A DNA stretch of 17,848 nt from an uncultured Burkholderiales bacterium (GCA_903887655.1 CAISQQ010000128.1:1-17848); one strand, 5' to 3'; numbered from the stretch's first letter, positions 1 to 8,239 are shown. Translations and numbers: made by a program. The notes: generated by a model not told the origin, from the sequence alone.

Positions 1-482
1 ATCATGTTCACGGTCTTGCCCACACCCGCACCACCGAAGAGTCCGACTTTACCGCCTTTGGCAAAGGGACAGACCAAGTCAATCACCTTGATGCCGGTCT
101 CGAGCAACTCTTGAGAAGGGCTCAATTCGTCATAGGCCGGGGCTTTTCTGTGAATCGAGGCTTCTTGAGTGGCGTCAACAGGACCCCGCTCGTCAATGGG
201 GTGACCCAGCACGTCCATGATGCGGCCCAACGTGCCCTTGCCCACGGGCACCGTGATCGCCTTGCCGGTGTTGTCCACCATCAAGCCACGGCGCAAGCCG
301 TCGGACGAACCGAGCGCAATCGTGCGCACCACGCCGTCACCGAGCTGCTGCTGCACCTCGAGCGTCAAATTGGTACCTGCCAATTTCAATGCATCATAGA
401 TGTGGGGCATTTGATCGCGTGGAAATTCCACGTCCACCACCGCGCCAATACATTGAACAATTTTTCCTTGTGCCTGAGCCAT
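1..482 (-). CDS. atpD: F1 ATP synthase subunit beta, N-terminal part (cut by left edge)
   Basis: This is the catalytic beta subunit of the F1 headpiece, which makes ATP from ADP and phosphate at the beta/alpha interface, on the cytoplasmic side of the inner membrane. About 160 N-terminal residues are visible. The protein starts MAQAQGKIVQCIGAVVDVEF, the usual beta-barrel beginning, and contains the P-loop GGAGVGKT at residues 150-157, the position expected for the family (E. coli K155). The rest lies beyond the left edge. The ATG is at 480-482, with a GGAG ribosome site about nine bases upstream. It follows atpG after 72 AT-rich bases, so it is cotranscribed as a late gene of the atp operon; atpC would be expected next, outside the window. 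The reading is very sure. Confidence 0.97.
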   Translation of the reverse strand, partial: MAQAQGKIVQCIGAVVDVEFPRDQMPHIYDALKLAGTNLTLEVQQQLGDGVVRTIALGSSDGLRRGLMVDNTGKAITVPVGKGTLGRIMDVLGHPIDERGPVDATQEASIHRKAPAYDELSPSQELLETGIKVIDLVCPFAKGGKVGLFGGAGVGKTVNM

Positions 483-554
483 TTTTTTGCTCCAAATAGA
501 GATAAAACTGAAATTCTAAAAATTCTGACCGTCTGGTTTGAACTCGGTATGAGC

Positions 555-1430
555 TTAAACCGCCGCCGCTCCGGCCACAATCTCGGAGAGTTCCTTGGTG
601 ATTGCGGCTTGACGGGTCTTGTTATAAATGAGCTTGAGCTCGCCAATGACGCTGCCGGCATTGTCGGTCGCGGCTTTCATCGCCACCATCCGTGCAGACT
701 GCTCAGAGGCCATGTTCTCGGCCACGGCTTGGTAGACCAAGCCCTCCACATACCGAACCAACAAATCGTCAATCACGGCGTGTGGGTCGGGTTCGTACAA
801 ATAGTCCCATGCATGGGCAGAGGCCTTGGACTCTTCTTGCATCTTGCCCGTGGACAAGGGCAAGAGCTGCTCGAGCACCGACTCTTGTTTCATGGTGTTG
901 ATGAATTGGGTGTAGCACAGGTAGACCGCCTTCAACTCGCCTGCCGCGTACGCGTCGAGCATCAACTTCACTGGCCCAATCATGCGCTCCAAATGGGGCG
1001 TGTCACCGAGCTGCACCACACTGGCCAAAACGCGCGCGTTGATGCGGTTCAAAAACCCAAGCCCTTTGTTACCAATGGCCACCGCTTGCGCTGTCTCGCC
1101 ACGGCCCTCCATGTCTTTCAAGCGGTGCGTGAGCGCTCTGAGCACATTCGTGTTCATGCCGCCACACAGTCCCTTGTCGGTGGTCACCACGATGAAACCC
1201 ACGCCCTTGGCGTTGTTGTGGGATTTCATGAAGGGGTGCACATACTCGGGGTGCGCCTGCGCCAAATTGGAGGCGATGTCACGCACCTTGGCGCTGTAAG
1301 GCCTGGCTGCGCGCATGCGTTCCTGCGCTTTTCTCATTTTGGAGGCGGCCACCATTTCCATGGCCTTGGTGATCTTTTTGGTGTTCTCCACCGATTTGAT
1401 CTTGCCTCGTATTTCTTTGCCGACTGCCAT
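555..1430 (-). CDS. atpG: F1 ATP synthase subunit gamma
   Basis: This is the central rotor shaft of F1, which couples c-ring rotation to the alpha/beta catalytic cycle. The 291 residues match the family length. Both termini carry the conserved coiled-coil shaft: an N-terminal helix with ENTKKITKAMEMVAASKMRKAQ and a C-terminal helix ending near ITKELSEIVAGAAAV. The conserved TTDKGLCGGMN segment sits near residue 84. The start at 1428-1430 is well supported by AAGGAG seven bases upstream. The gene lies 29 bases after atpA and 72 before atpD, the standard order. A long antisense frame covers it but is a shadow. Nothing is broken or unusual. Confidence 0.98.
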   Translation of the reverse strand: MAVGKEIRGKIKSVENTKKITKAMEMVAASKMRKAQERMRAARPYSAKVRDIASNLAQAHPEYVHPFMKSHNNAKGVGFIVVTTDKGLCGGMNTNVLRALTHRLKDMEGRGETAQAVAIGNKGLGFLNRINARVLASVVQLGDTPHLERMIGPVKLMLDAYAAGELKAVYLCYTQFINTMKQESVLEQLLPLSTGKMQEESKASAHAWDYLYEPDPHAVIDDLLVRYVEGLVYQAVAENMASEQSARMVAMKAATDNAGSVIGELKLIYNKTRQAAITKELSEIVAGAAAV

Positions 1431-1459
1431 TCAAGGCTCCTTTGCGTGAGCTCTTTGGG

Positions 1460-2998
1460 TTAGCCAAACGATTTCTTGAACGCTTCCAAAGCAGCGGTCA
1501 TTTCGGCCTCGGCCTCTTTGTCCATCGCTTTGTCGCTTTCCAATTTGGCCAAAAGTGCCGCATGATTGGACTTCAAGTGGTGGTGCAAACCGGCTTCAAA
1601 GTGAAGGACTTGCTTGACCTCGATGTGGTCCAAATAACCTTTGTTGACGGCAAAGAGTGTGGCCCCCATCAAACTGATGGACAAGGGGCTGTACTGGGCT
1701 TGCTTGAGCAACTCGGTCACGCGTGCACCGCGGTCCAACTGCTTGCGAGTGGCCTCGTCAAGGTCAGAAGCGAACTGCGCAAAAGCGGCCAATTCACGGT
1801 ACTGCGCCAAGTCGGTACGGATACCGCCGGAGAGGTTTTTCACCAATTTGGTCTGGGCTGCACCACCGACGCGCGAGACCGAAATACCCGCATTGATGGC
1901 GGGACGGATACCCGCGTTGAAGAGGCTCGTCTCCAAGAAGATCTGGCCATCCGTGATCGAAATCACGTTGGTGGGCACGAAGGCGGACACGTCACCGGCT
2001 TGGGTCTCAATGATGGGCAACGCGGTCAATGAACCGGTTTTGCCTTTGACGGCACCTTTGGTGAAGGCCTCAACATAGTCGGCATTGACGCGAGCGGCGC
2101 GCTCGAGCAAACGGCTGTGCAAATAAAACACGTCTCCGGGATAGGCCTCACGGCCTGGTGGGCGGCGCAGCAACAAGGAGACTTGGCGATAGGCCACGGC
2201 TTGCTTAGAGAGGTCGTCATAGATGATGAGCGCGTCTTCACCGCGGTCGCGGAAATACTCACCCATGGTGCAGCCCGAATAGGCCGAGACGTACTGCATG
2301 GCCGCCGACTCAGAGGCGGAGGCCGCGACGACAATCGTGTAGTCCATGGCACCGGCCGCTTCGAGTGAGCGCACCACGTTTTTAATGGACGAGGCCTTTT
2401 GACCAATCGCCACATAAATACAGGTCATGTGCTGACCCTTTTGATTGATGATGGCATCAATCGCCACGGCGGTCTTACCCGTTTGGCGGTCGCCAATGAT
2501 CAACTCACGCTGGCCACGCCCAACGGGCACCATCGAGTCAATCGACTTCAGACCCGTTTGCATGGGCTGGCTCACCGACTGGCGCGCGATCACGCCTGGG
2601 GCGACTTTCTCGATCACATCGGTCATTTTGGCGTTGATGGGGCCTTTGCCGTCGATGGGTTGACCCAAAGCGTTGACCACACGGCCAATCAACTCAGGAC
2701 CGACGGGAACTTCCAAAATACGGCCCGTGCATTTGACGGTGTCGCCCTCAGAGATGTGCTCATAGTCACCCAAAATCACCGCACCGACAGAGTCGCGCTC
2801 GAGATTCAACGCCAAGCCAAAGGTGTTGTTGGGAAACTCCAGCATCTCACCTTGCATGACGTCTGAGAGGCCATGAATGCGGCAAATACCATCGGTCACC
2901 GAGATGACCGTGCCTTGGTTTTTAATGTCCACATGGGTGGACATGCCATCGATTTGGCTCTTGATCAGTTCAGAAATTTCTGCGGGATTGAGTTGCAT
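1460..2998 (-). CDS. atpA: F1 ATP synthase subunit alpha
   Basis: This is the non-catalytic nucleotide-binding subunit of F1, which alternates with beta in the hexamer and provides the arginine that completes each catalytic site. The 512-residue product starts MQLNPAEISELIKSQI, the usual membrane-distal N-terminus that meets the delta subunit. It carries the P-loop GDRQTGKT at 169-176 (Lys175 as in E. coli) and the ISVSRVGGAAQ segment containing the catalytic-site arginine. The open frame extends 18 codons upstream, into the atpH end. I chose the ATG at 2996-2998 because AAGGAAAG precedes it and the N-terminus then matches the family. The gene lies 50 bases after atpH. Confidence 0.98.
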   Translation of the reverse strand: MQLNPAEISELIKSQIDGMSTHVDIKNQGTVISVTDGICRIHGLSDVMQGEMLEFPNNTFGLALNLERDSVGAVILGDYEHISEGDTVKCTGRILEVPVGPELIGRVVNALGQPIDGKGPINAKMTDVIEKVAPGVIARQSVSQPMQTGLKSIDSMVPVGRGQRELIIGDRQTGKTAVAIDAIINQKGQHMTCIYVAIGQKASSIKNVVRSLEAAGAMDYTIVVAASASESAAMQYVSAYSGCTMGEYFRDRGEDALIIYDDLSKQAVAYRQVSLLLRRPPGREAYPGDVFYLHSRLLERAARVNADYVEAFTKGAVKGKTGSLTALPIIETQAGDVSAFVPTNVISITDGQIFLETSLFNAGIRPAINAGISVSRVGGAAQTKLVKNLSGGIRTDLAQYRELAAFAQFASDLDEATRKQLDRGARVTELLKQAQYSPLSISLMGATLFAVNKGYLDHIEVKQVLHFEAGLHHHLKSNHAALLAKLESDKAMDKEAEAEMTAALEAFKKSFG

Positions 2999-3048
2999 GA
3001 CTCTTTCCTTTTTTGAGTGGTTAAAGGTCAACGCTTGGGCCCTGGGGC

Positions 3049-3585
3049 TCAAGCCATCAACGTGACTTTCATGTGTTCTAAGCGGGCTTTGACTGAGGTA
3101 TCAAACACCTCATCACCCACCACAACGCGGACCCCGCCAATGAGCTCTGGGCAGAGCTCAACGGTGAGGTTTAATTGTCTGGAGAATTTCTTCTCCAAGA
3201 CCTTTTTCAATTGCGAGAGAGTGACTTCATCCATGGGATAAGCACTCTCAATGGTGGCGTCAGACGCACCGGCCAAGGCGTTTTTGTGAGCGCGAAACTG
3301 CTCGGCAATTTCCGCCATCGCACCCAAGCGCTTGTGCTCAATCACCACGTGCAAGAAGTTCAACCCCTCTTGGGGCAAGGTGTGCTTGCCCACGCGGGTC
3401 ATGACTTGCATCAAAGCGTCTCGCGAAACGGCCGGGTTTTTGGCCAGGTCCAACAGCTGCGCATCCTGGGCCACCAGTGCCATCTCATCGAGCCAACCTT
3501 GTGTGTCCTCTAAGCTATTCTTGGCCTGTGAGGATTTGAACAAAGCCTCCGCATAAGGTCGAGCAAGTGTTGCCATTTCAGCCAT
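3049..3585 (-). CDS. atpH: F1 ATP synthase subunit delta
   Basis: This is the delta subunit (OSCP-like), which holds the peripheral stalk to the top of the F1 alpha subunits. At 178 residues it has the usual family length. The helical N-terminal domain begins MAEMATLARPYAEALFKSSQ, and the C-terminal domain holds the conserved ELIGGVRVVVGDEVFDTSVK segment near residues 148-167. The start is backed by AAGGGA eight bases before the ATG at 3583-3585. It sits 23 bases after atpF and 50 before atpA, as in most proteobacterial atp operons. No defects are seen. Confidence 0.97.
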   Translation of the reverse strand: MAEMATLARPYAEALFKSSQAKNSLEDTQGWLDEMALVAQDAQLLDLAKNPAVSRDALMQVMTRVGKHTLPQEGLNFLHVVIEHKRLGAMAEIAEQFRAHKNALAGASDATIESAYPMDEVTLSQLKKVLEKKFSRQLNLTVELCPELIGGVRVVVGDEVFDTSVKARLEHMKVTLMA

Positions 3586-3608
3586 GTCGGTCCCTTTTTG
3601 CTTGCGTC

Positions 3609-4079
3609 TTAGAGTTGCGCCTGGAGCTGCTCGAGCAGCTGAGCGTGAACAGAGGCGTTGACTTCTTTGTGCAAGATTTGCTCTGCGCCTTTCAAGGCCA
3701 GATGAGCGACTTGCACGCGAAGGGCTTCACGCGCTTGCACCACCTGCTGCTCGGCCTCGACACGGGCTTGAGCAATGATGCGTTGCGCCTCAACCACCGC
3801 TTGAGACTTGGCCTCTTCGATGATGGAGTGCGCGCGCTTTTCGGCTTCGGCAAAGTGCGCTGCAGCCAAGTCTTTGGTTTTGGCCATTTCTTGCTCCGCA
3901 TGGCGAGTCGCCGTGTGCAGCTCAAATTTGGCTTTTTCCGCGGCTTCTAGGCCGTCGGAGATTTTTTGGGCACGCTCATCCAAGGCCCCGACAATGGGTG
4001 GCCACACGAATTTCATCGTGAACCACACCAAAATCGCAAAGACAATGGCTTGGATGAAGAGGGTTGCATTAATGCTCAC
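3609..4079 (-). CDS. atpF: Fo ATP synthase subunit b (GTG start)
   Basis: This is the peripheral stalk subunit, anchored in the inner membrane through one N-terminal helix and reaching up to delta. The 156-residue protein has a single hydrophobic segment at about residues 5-26, then a long charged, alanine-rich helix typical of the right-handed coiled-coil dimer. The start codon is GTG at 4077-4079, preceded by GAAAGGCG. The next in-frame ATG (residue 22) would remove the membrane anchor, so GTG is the credible start. It follows atpE by 39 bases and precedes atpH by 23. The length matches E. coli subunit b (156). Confidence 0.96.
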   Translation of the reverse strand: MSINATLFIQAIVFAILVWFTMKFVWPPIVGALDERAQKISDGLEAAEKAKFELHTATRHAEQEMAKTKDLAAAHFAEAEKRAHSIIEEAKSQAVVEAQRIIAQARVEAEQQVVQAREALRVQVAHLALKGAEQILHKEVNASVHAQLLEQLQAQL

Positions 4080-4118
4080 GGCAACGCCTTTCTATTGAGT
4101 TTGTAAAACCAAACAAGC

Positions 4119-4367
4119 TTACTTCAACACGAATGGGTTGGCGAATGCAAACATCATTGCAATACCCAAACCGATCATGAAGGCGGCATCAATCAAGCCG
4201 ACCAACAAGAACATTTTGGTTTGCAACTCGTTCATCAATTCAGGCTGACGGGCGGCGGACTCGAGGTATTTGCTACCCATGATACCGATACCGATACATG
4301 CGCCGTTGGCACCCAAGCCGATGATCAAACCTGCTGCCAATGCAACGTAGCCAAGAACGTGTTCCAT
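4119..4367 (-). CDS. atpE: Fo ATP synthase subunit c (proteolipid)
   Basis: This is the c subunit; several copies form the membrane rotor ring that carries ions past subunit a. The 82-residue hairpin has a glycine-rich first helix (about 6-34), the polar loop ARQPE at 39-43 that contacts gamma/epsilon, and a second helix (about 52-77). The ion-binding carboxylate is Asp60 in GLIDAAF. The lack of the extra Gln and Glu ligands of sodium-type rings suggests proton coupling; this is inference from motif. The start is supported by TAGGAG nine bases upstream. It lies between atpB (61-base gap) and atpF (39-base gap). Confidence 0.98.
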   Translation of the reverse strand: MEHVLGYVALAAGLIIGLGANGACIGIGIMGSKYLESAARQPELMNELQTKMFLLVGLIDAAFMIGLGIAMMFAFANPFVLK

Positions 4368-4428
4368 GAAATGCTCCTAAGAGTTGTGATGTTGAAAAAA
4401 AAGTGTTTGAAAGTCGTGTTCGTGCGAA

Positions 4429-5298
4429 TCAATGCGCATCATGCGCTTGACCGACGTACACCAAGGTGAGCATCATAAAAATGAAGGCCTGCAAGGTGAC
4501 GATCAAAATGTGAAAGATGGCCCAAATTGAGCCCGCGATGATGTGCCCAATGGGCAACAAAATTCCTGACAGCGACATGGCGGCATAGGAGCCCATCAAG
4601 GCGATGAGCATGAAAAACAACTCGCCAGCGTACATGTTACCAAAGAGTCGCATGCCGTGAGAGACGGTCTTGGCCGCAAACTCAATCATTTGCATGAGGA
4701 AATTGATGGGCCACAAAATTGGGTGGTTGCCAAAAGGGGCCGTGAAGAGCTCATGGAGCCATCCGCCCAGACCCTTGATCTTCAAGTTGTAGAACAAACA
4801 CACCAAAAGCACCGAGCTCGACAGACCGAGTGCGGTGGAGAGGTCGGCCGTTGGAACCACGCGCAAATAGGCATGGTGAACCTCTTGGCCAGTGCTCTCG
4901 TAATACCAAGCCCACAACTGTGGCAAGAAGTCGACGGGCAACAAGTCCATGGCGTTCATCAAGAAAATCCACACAAACACCGTGAGCGCCAAAGGGGCCA
5001 CGAATTTGCGGCTTTGGGCGTTGTGCACAATGCCCTTGGCTTGGGAGTCCACGAGCTCAACCAAAATTTCGACGGCGGCTTGGAATCGCCCGGGAACCCC
5101 AGCGGTGCTCGTTCGCGACGCTCTCCACAAAAAGAAAGAGCCCACAATCCCAATCACAATCGACCAAAACACCGAATCCATGTTGTAGACCGAGAAGTCC
5201 ACAATCCCCGACATGGTTTTGTTTTGCAAATGAGTCAGGTGGTGACTGATGTAGTCACCCGCTGTTAAGACATGTTCAGTGGAATTTTCAGCAGTCAT
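4429..5298 (-). CDS. atpB: Fo ATP synthase subunit a
   Basis: This is the stator subunit of Fo, which provides the two proton half-channels next to the c ring. The 289-residue protein has several membrane segments and the family's key helix SHGMRLFGNMYAGE (about 213-226), where Arg217 is the essential arginine facing the c-ring aspartate. A C-terminal helix rich in Ile, Phe and Leu with a Gln (LIVTLQAFIFMML) matches the second channel helix. The start at 5296-5298 lies six bases after the atpI stop; its ribosome site is weak, so coupling to atpI translation is likely. An internal ATG at codon 29 is possible but has no better ribosome site. Confidence 0.97.
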   Translation of the reverse strand: MTAENSTEHVLTAGDYISHHLTHLQNKTMSGIVDFSVYNMDSVFWSIVIGIVGSFFLWRASRTSTAGVPGRFQAAVEILVELVDSQAKGIVHNAQSRKFVAPLALTVFVWIFLMNAMDLLPVDFLPQLWAWYYESTGQEVHHAYLRVVPTADLSTALGLSSSVLLVCLFYNLKIKGLGGWLHELFTAPFGNHPILWPINFLMQMIEFAAKTVSHGMRLFGNMYAGELFFMLIALMGSYAAMSLSGILLPIGHIIAGSIWAIFHILIVTLQAFIFMMLTLVYVGQAHDAH

Positions 5299-5304
5299 TT
5301 TTGT

Positions 5305-5811
5305 TCACTGTTTTAAAACGTTTTGATCCACAAACTGGTTCATTGCCTTGGCCGATTTGTACCGCCACATGCAAATCCAATAAACTTTCATCGTGATGGC
5401 CATGCCCAGGAGCATCAGCAACCAATTGAGACCCGTGAACAGAGATGACAAGGCCAACAAGGCAATCATCATCATGATTTTCACGAACTCCCACACAAAA
5501 AAACCTCTCATCGCGGCCCCAGGGTCTTTGGACTGGGTGGAGCGCGACAAACCTTTGGCAAACAACAAGGAGGGCAGAAACACCACCAACACCCCGTAGC
5601 CCGCCGACCAGGCATTATTCCAGCGATTGGACACGAGCCATGTGACAGCCGTGTAGGCCAGTCCCAGGCAAGCCTGCAAAAACAACACGGTCGCAATCGA
5701 GAAGGCCGGGTCTTTGTCCCGAAGCGCCTGAACTTGTTCGGCGCTCCAAGCCGCCGGCAAAGGCTCCTCGGTGTCCCACTCACTCGTGTAAGCTGCTTTC
5801 TTGTTGTCCAT
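5305..5811 (-). CDS. atpI: ATP synthase subunit I (AtpI-type accessory protein)
   Basis: This is a small membrane protein at the head of the atp operon. AtpI proteins are thought to help assemble the c ring or handle magnesium; they are not part of the finished enzyme. The 168-residue product has a polar N-terminus of about 40 residues (MDNKKAAYTSEWDTEEPLPA) and then four hydrophobic segments, with a basic loop near KGLSRSTQSKDPG. The frame stays open to an ATG at 5865, but that adds 18 residues with no ribosome site. I chose 5809-5811, which gives the usual N-terminus, though its own ribosome site is weak. The family call comes mainly from position and topology, since AtpI sequences diverge. 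Confidence 0.85.
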   Translation of the reverse strand: MDNKKAAYTSEWDTEEPLPAAWSAEQVQALRDKDPAFSIATVLFLQACLGLAYTAVTWLVSNRWNNAWSAGYGVLVVFLPSLLFAKGLSRSTQSKDPGAAMRGFFVWEFVKIMMMIALLALSSLFTGLNWLLMLLGMAITMKVYWICMWRYKSAKAMNQFVDQNVLKQ

Positions 5812-5957
5812 GTACAAACTTTTTTCAGTAAGGTCTTTGGCAGGCTTGGCAGAGCATCGCACCATTTAGGCGCTTGGATCGCACTCGAACCTGGCGTAAA
5901 CCCCAAGTTCAAGACCCGGCTTTGGCCCAAGACCCCCTGATTTTCATGCAACTATTG

Positions 5958-5987
5958 ATTGTAAAGGAAAAACCAGAAGACTGACCA
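5958..5987 (-). promoter_or_regulatory. Candidate sigma-70 promoter of the atp operon
   Basis: Read on the minus strand, TGGTCA (5987-5982, four of six matches to TTGACA) is followed after 18 bases by TACAAT (5963-5958, five of six matches to TATAAT). Transcription would begin near 5951 and give a leader of about 140 bases before atpI. The -35 box overlaps one arm of the TGACC/GGTCA inverted repeat. The position is right for the operon, but the assignment is by eye only. Confidence 0.4.
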
Positions 5988-5997
5988 CCCCCGGTCA
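5982..5997. repeat. Short inverted repeat TGACC-N6-GGTCA
   Basis: The two five-base arms (5982-5986 and 5993-5997) are perfect complements around a six-base spacer. The left arm overlaps the proposed -35 box of the atp promoter, so an operator role is possible. A match this short can arise by chance, and I do not recognise it as a known regulator's site. Confidence 0.3.
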
Positions 5998-6129
5998 ATT
6001 TCTTATTTTTGAGCGTCAACCTGCCATAATGATTCGCATGGGCGGGGTTTGCCCCGATTTGCCGATGAAATCGTCGCCCTTCCAGCTCGCTTGTTGCGGT
6101 GCTGGACCCTTCTTTCTTGAGCCAGACCC

Positions 6130-6399
6130 ATGATTGACCCCAAAGATTCTCTGATTGAGTACCCCAGCGACTTTCCCATCAAGGTCATGGGCCCCAAAGT
6201 GGATCATTTTGTGCATACCTTGACACAAATTGCCGAGTCCTTTGATCCCCACTTTGATGCCAGCACCATTGAGCTCAGAGAAAGCGCCACGGGCAAGTAC
6301 CTGGGTGTCACCTTGACCATTCGCGCCACCAGCCGCGAACAGCTCGATGGGATTTACCAAACCTTGTCCACCCACCCCATGGTCAAAGTGGTGCTTTGA
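6130..6399 (+). CDS. UPF0250 / DUF493 (YbeD-like) protein
   Basis: This is a small cytoplasmic protein of the YbeD/UPF0250 family, whose molecular role is not settled; YbeD has an ACT-like ferredoxin fold. The 89 residues match the family length. Visible family features are the early PSDFPIKVMG segment (about 12-21), the central THR-TIRATSREQLD-type strand and helix (about 62-74), and a C-terminal HPMVKVVL. The gene lies 67 bases before lipB, mirroring the ybeD-lipB neighbourhood in enterobacteria, which suggests a link to lipoate metabolism or simply a conserved operon. The ATG at 6130 has no strong ribosome site, but no other in-frame start suits the family. Confidence 0.9.
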   Translation: MIDPKDSLIEYPSDFPIKVMGPKVDHFVHTLTQIAESFDPHFDASTIELRESATGKYLGVTLTIRATSREQLDGIYQTLSTHPMVKVVL

Positions 6400-6466
6400 G
6401 CCGCGCCACCCCCATTCGCCCAGGCCCACCCCCCAGCCTTGCCCCAGAAGAAACCGACATGGCGCC

Positions 6467-7192
6467 ATGATGATCACCAAACATTTGGGACGACTGGACT
6501 ACGAACTTGTGCTGCGCGCCATGCAGACCTTCACGCTCGAGCGCGGACCCGAAACGCCCGACGAGCTGTGGATTTGTGAGCACCCCGCGGTCTACACCTT
6601 GGGGCTTTCAGCCCAGCCGATGGATGGGCTCCAAGAGCAGGGCATTCCTTGGGTACAGAGCAATCGCGGCGGTCAAATCACCTACCACGGGCCGGGCCAA
6701 GTGGTCGCTTACCCCTTGCTCGACCTCCAACGCCGAGGCTACTTCGTCAAAGAGTACGTCCACCGACTCGAAGAGGCTGTCATCAAGTGCCTCAACGACT
6801 GGGGGGTGAGTGGCTACCGCGTGCCTGGGGCGCCGGGGGTGTACGTCAACCCCCAAGAGCCGCAGTCCCATGCCACTTGGGCGAGCTTGCAAGAGCGCCA
6901 CCCCAATGCACACCAAGGAGCGCGCGGCACTGAGCGCGACGGCACGCCAGCGAGCGTGAACTTTGCGGGCTTGGCCAAAATCGCCGCCTTGGGGGTCAAA
7001 GTCTCGCGCCACTGCACCTACCATGGCCTGGCCCTGAATGTGGCCATGGATTTGACGCCTTTTTCGGCCATTCACCCTTGCGGCTACCCAGGACTTCAAG
7101 TCACCGATTGTCTCTCTCTTGGCCTCGTGTTAAATTCAGAGCAAGCGGGGCAAGCCTTGGCCGACAAACTTGGTATTTACTTGGCCCCTTGA
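6467..7192 (+). CDS. lipB: Octanoyl-[acyl-carrier-protein]:protein N-octanoyltransferase
   Basis: LipB moves the octanoyl group from acyl carrier protein onto the lipoyl-domain lysine of 2-oxoacid dehydrogenases and GcvH, the first step of lipoate synthesis in the cytoplasm. The 241-residue protein carries the substrate motif RGGQITYHGPGQ (67-78), the catalytic pair Lys171 in AKIAALG and Cys205 in HPCGYPG, and the conserved TYHGLALNV (184-192). About 38 residues (128-165) sit between GAPGVYV and the Lys segment, where E. coli LipB has almost none. I chose the ATG at 6467-6469; the frame extends 40 codons upstream, but that part is unlike LipB. A second ATG follows at once (6470). lipA lies 87 bases downstream. 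Confidence 0.95.
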   Translation: MMITKHLGRLDYELVLRAMQTFTLERGPETPDELWICEHPAVYTLGLSAQPMDGLQEQGIPWVQSNRGGQITYHGPGQVVAYPLLDLQRRGYFVKEYVHRLEEAVIKCLNDWGVSGYRVPGAPGVYVNPQEPQSHATWASLQERHPNAHQGARGTERDGTPASVNFAGLAKIAALGVKVSRHCTYHGLALNVAMDLTPFSAIHPCGYPGLQVTDCLSLGLVLNSEQAGQALADKLGIYLAP

Positions 7193-7279
7193 TTTCTTTG
7201 TTCAAGCGGTGTCTGGCCCAGGCCTGCGCAACGCCCCAACTCCACCCATCACGCCAACCCCCACCCGCCCACCATTGCC

Positions 7280-8239
7280 ATGACCGCTTCCTACGACCCC
7301 AGCGTCAAACAAAAAGCCCAAGCGAAGCTCTCCAAAATCCCCATCAAGGTGCAAGCCAGCAGTGAGGTCTTGAAAAAACCCGACTGGATTCGCGTCAAAG
7401 CGGCCTCACCGAGCTCGCGCTTTCGAGAGATCAAAGACATCTTGCGAAGCAATCATCTCGTGACCGTGTGCGAGGAGGCCTCTTGCCCCAACATTGGCGA
7501 GTGTTTTGGCTCGGGCACGGCCACCTTCATGATCATGGGCGACAAATGCACCAGGCGTTGTCCCTTTTGCGATGTTGGCCATGCCCGGCCTGACCCGCTC
7601 GACCCCTTGGAGCCCGAACACCTGGCCCAGACCGTGGCGGCCTTGAAGCTCAGTTATGTGGTCATCACCAGCGTTGACCGAGATGACTTGCGAGATGGGG
7701 GCAGCCAGCACTTTGTGCAGTGCATTGAACACATCCGAGCCCTCTCGCCAAAGACCCAAATTGAGATCTTGGTGCCGGATTTTCGCGGACGCGATGACCG
7801 CGCCTTGACGATTCTCAACAGCGCCCCACCCGACGTGATGAATCACAATTTGGAGACGGTGCCCCGGCTTTACGCCCAAGTGCGCCCGGGCAGCGACTAC
7901 GCCTTTAGCTTGAATTTGCTCAAAAAGTTCAAAGACCAGCACCCCAACGTCCCCACCAAAAGTGGCCTCATGGTGGGCCTGGGCGAGCGCGATGAAGAAA
8001 TCTCCCAAACCCTCCAAGACATGCGCGAGCACGGCATTGACATGCTCACCTTGGGCCAATACCTGGCGCCAAGCGTGCACCACCTGCCCGTTGCGCGCTA
8101 TGTTCACCCCGACACCTTTCGCCGCTTTGAGGCCGAGGCCTATGCCCTGGGCTTCAAGCACGCGGCGGTGGGCCCCATGGTGAGGTCAAGCTACCATGCG
8201 GATCGACAAGCCCTGGCAGTCCAATCCCTGGAGCACTGA
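7280..8239 (+). CDS. lipA: Lipoyl synthase
   Basis: LipA is a radical SAM enzyme that inserts two sulfur atoms at C6 and C8 of the protein-bound octanoyl chain, completing lipoate. The 319-residue product has the auxiliary-cluster motif CEEASCPNIGEC (Cys64, Cys69, Cys75), the radical SAM motif CTRRCPFC (Cys90, Cys94, Cys97), and the C-terminal RSSYHAD (302-308), which provides the serine ligand of the auxiliary cluster. The ATG at 7280 lacks a clear ribosome site, but the N-terminus and total length suit the family. It follows lipB and is probably cotranscribed with it. All key residues are present. Confidence 0.98.
   Translation: MTASYDPSVKQKAQAKLSKIPIKVQASSEVLKKPDWIRVKAASPSSRFREIKDILRSNHLVTVCEEASCPNIGECFGSGTATFMIMGDKCTRRCPFCDVGHARPDPLDPLEPEHLAQTVAALKLSYVVITSVDRDDLRDGGSQHFVQCIEHIRALSPKTQIEILVPDFRGRDDRALTILNSAPPDVMNHNLETVPRLYAQVRPGSDYAFSLNLLKKFKDQHPNVPTKSGLMVGLGERDEEISQTLQDMREHGIDMLTLGQYLAPSVHHLPVARYVHPDTFRRFEAEAYALGFKHAAVGPMVRSSYHADRQALAVQSLEH

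Larger units (their letters stand above)
5812..6129. other. Divergent intergenic region between atpI and the UPF0250 gene
   Basis: About 318 bases without a gene separate the two divergent operons. It holds a plausible atp promoter on the minus strand (5958-5987) and an inverted repeat TGACC-N6-GGTCA at 5982-5997. The octamer CAAGACCC is repeated at 5910-5917 and 5928-5935, inside the likely atp leader. On the plus strand, CATAAT at 6025-6030 could be a -10 box for the UPF0250-lipB operon, but its -35 (TTATTT, 6003-6008) is poor. A small hairpin CGGGG-TTTG-CCCCG (6043-6056) lies in what would be the plus-strand leader. No tRNA or known riboswitch is recognisable. Confidence 0.6.

Noticed and set aside
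111..1463. A 450-codon plus-strand open frame across atpD, atpG and the atpA end
   Set aside because: It is antisense to two certain genes and translates to a His- and Arg-rich sequence without family features, as expected from the codon bias of the real strand.
2999..3052. An 18-residue N-terminal extension of AtpA
   Set aside because: It has no ribosome site, while the ATG at 2996-2998 has one and gives the canonical N-terminus.
6061..6129. A riboswitch or structured leader before the UPF0250 gene
   Set aside because: Only short hairpins (for example CCAGC with GCTGG) are visible, with no known riboswitch motif.
6347..6466. A 40-residue N-terminal extension of LipB overlapping the UPF0250 gene
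   Set aside because: The extension is proline- and arginine-rich, unlike LipB, and overlaps a real gene in another frame.
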